NCBI RefSeq assembly: GCF_937949835.1
Contig: NZ_CALEDC010000496.1
Coordinates: forward strand, 1 to 5,946
Length of the DNA: 5,946 nucleotides
Direction: 5' to 3'
Origin: an uncultured Campylobacter sp.
Lineage (GTDB): Bacteria; Campylobacterota; Campylobacteria; Campylobacterales; Campylobacteraceae
Shown: positions 5,344 to 5,946 of the stretch, piece by piece
How the letters are laid out: the number at the start of each line of letters is the position of its first letter
Numbering within the stretch: position 1 is the first letter of the stretch
Notes under the pieces: generated by a model
What the model saw: only the letters and a program-made list of their open reading frames with translations
The model's database searches: none
Told to the model about the DNA's origin: nothing
Program-made: the position numbers and the translations under genes

Positions 5344-5642
5344 ATGAAAAAGATTATATTTTTTGCGCTACTTTTGACGGGCGCGGCGTGGGCGTGTAAA
5401 GAGGCAAATCCCGCTAGAATTTTTATAGAGGCTAACGACGAGGACCTAGGCGGCACGCTAAACCGCACCGAGTGGGAGAAAGCGGTACCCCAAAGAATAT
5501 CAAGCTAAAATTTACGGCGCAAGACGCGGCGTGGACGGCAAAATTTGACGAACCGGACGCCGATAAAAACGGCGAGCTAGACGTTCTTGAACTGCGCGGA
5601 TATGAGCCGGCGGATTACGTAAAAGTGCTATGCGCGAATTGA
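5344..5642 (+). pseudogene. Small secreted EF-hand calcium-binding protein, broken by a frameshift
   Basis: A strong GGAGG site precedes ATG 5344. The frame opens with a signal peptide (MKKIIFFALLLTGAAWA, then C18) and one EF-hand loop, D32-x-D34-x-G36-G37-x-L39-N40-x-x-E43 (5437-5472). It stops at 5506-5508 after only 54 residues. Another frame then continues without a stop to TGA 5640-5642 and holds a canonical second EF-hand, DADKNGELDVLE (5556-5591). That frame has no start codon of its own. Adding one base near CCCC (5488-5491) would join the parts into a 99-residue periplasmic protein with two EF-hands. Cysteine 18 and a cysteine two residues before the end could form a disulfide, or C18 could be lipidated, though the AWAC context is a poor lipobox. 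The break may be a true mutation or a sequencing error. The role is unknown beyond likely calcium binding. Confidence 0.75.
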
Positions 5643-5833
5643 AATGAGAAGGTTGGGCGTAATGCCCGGCGATGACATAAGAAAATCCGAAATAAAATGA
5701 CCCAAAGCGCGCTAAATTTAAACCGCCGTGCGGATAAAAATAAGACGCGCAGGAATTTTAGACGCGATATAGGTGCTGTTCGCAGAATTTTGATACAAAG
5801 CGTGTGATTTGTTTTATAGATTAAGGAGCGAAA
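5643..5833. other. Spacer before proA
   Basis: This 191-bp spacer has two small hairpins, GGGC-GTAAT-GCCC (5655-5667) and CCGC-CGT-GCGG (5723-5733), neither followed by a T run. An 18-codon frame at 5644-5700 has no ribosome binding site. I see no convincing promoter: TATAGAT at 5815-5821 sits too close to the proA ribosome binding site. proA may be read through from upstream. Confidence 0.45.
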
Positions 5834-5946
5834 ATGAACGAAATTTTAGAGATCTGTAAGCGCGCAAAGGCTGCTTGCGGCGAGCTTTTGAGACTTGGTA
5901 GCAAGGCTAAATTTGAAATTTTAAACGCAGTAGCAGACGAGCTGCT
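5834..5946 (+). CDS. proA: Glutamate-5-semialdehyde dehydrogenase (gamma-glutamyl phosphate reductase), N-terminal part
   Basis: Only the first 37 codons are in the window; the frame runs off the 3' edge. The start is supported by AAGGAG (5823-5828), 5 nt before the ATG. The visible residues (MNEILEICKRAKAACGELL, then LGSKAKFEILNAVADELL) fit the amphipathic N-terminal helices of ProA, which in E. coli read '[27 protein letters not shown]'. ProA uses NADPH to reduce the unstable gamma-glutamyl phosphate made by ProB, so the two enzymes often work as a complex and lie side by side. The active-site cysteine and NADPH site are beyond the window. The position downstream of proB strengthens the call, which on sequence alone would be only moderate. 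Confidence 0.82.
   Translation, partial: MNEILEICKRAKAACGELLRLGSKAKFEILNAVADEL

Noticed and set aside
5487..5495. Programmed -1 ribosomal frameshift in the EF-hand gene
   Set aside because: Re-pairing after a -1 slip at CCC CAA would be poor, and there is no standard X-XXY-YYZ slippery heptamer.
5644..5700. 18-codon frame after the EF-hand gene
   Set aside because: It has no ribosome binding site and contains a small hairpin, and nothing supports translation.
5815..5821. TATAGAT as a proA promoter
   Set aside because: It lies only 1 nt before the ribosome binding site, so a normal transcript would start inside or after it.

Overview
The window looks like a chromosomal segment from a Campylobacter-group epsilonproteobacterium, probably one of the more GC-rich anaerobic oral or gut species. 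The pointers are AT-rich spacers full of AAATTT/AAATTTAAA words, TATAAT -10 boxes with no convincing -35 box, fairly GC-rich genes, and a Tat-exported flavocytochrome c-type flavoprotein. The genus is an inference; no rRNA or tRNA is present to settle it. All genes are on the + strand.

Region 1 (1-1961) is a tight three-gene unit ending in a good intrinsic terminator. It holds the C-terminus of a periplasmic oxyanion-type (ModA-like) substrate-binding protein, an integral-membrane NapH/NosR-type 4Fe-4S protein, and a stand-alone NifB-type radical SAM protein with its Fe-S cluster ligands intact. The genes overlap (8 nt, then TGATG), so they are probably translated together. This suggests oxyanion uptake plus membrane electron supply feeding a complex Fe-S or metallocluster pathway. 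No nitrogenase structural gene is in view, so the client enzyme is unknown.

Region 2 (1962-3779) is a single-gene unit. A spacer rich in inverted repeats contains a strong -10 box set inside a palindrome. It is followed by a 516-residue Tat-signal flavoprotein of the fumarate/urocanate/methacrylate reductase (flavocytochrome c) family and a terminator. The FAD fold and the core substrate residues are present, but the IQxHPT segment of true fumarate reductases reads IQFGPW, so the substrate is probably not fumarate. No cytochrome c partner gene is adjacent.

Region 3 (3780-4174) is about 400 bp without a convincing gene. It holds a 51-nt hairpin with 13-bp perfect outer arms, a second GC-rich hairpin, and a perfect 32-bp palindrome, then the proB promoter.

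Region 4 (4175-5946) contains proB (glutamate 5-kinase, complete with PUA domain) and the start of proA (glutamate-5-semialdehyde dehydrogenase), the first two steps of proline synthesis. Between them lies a small secreted EF-hand protein gene that appears broken by a one-base frameshift. Its ribosome binding site overlaps a perfect 18-bp palindrome.
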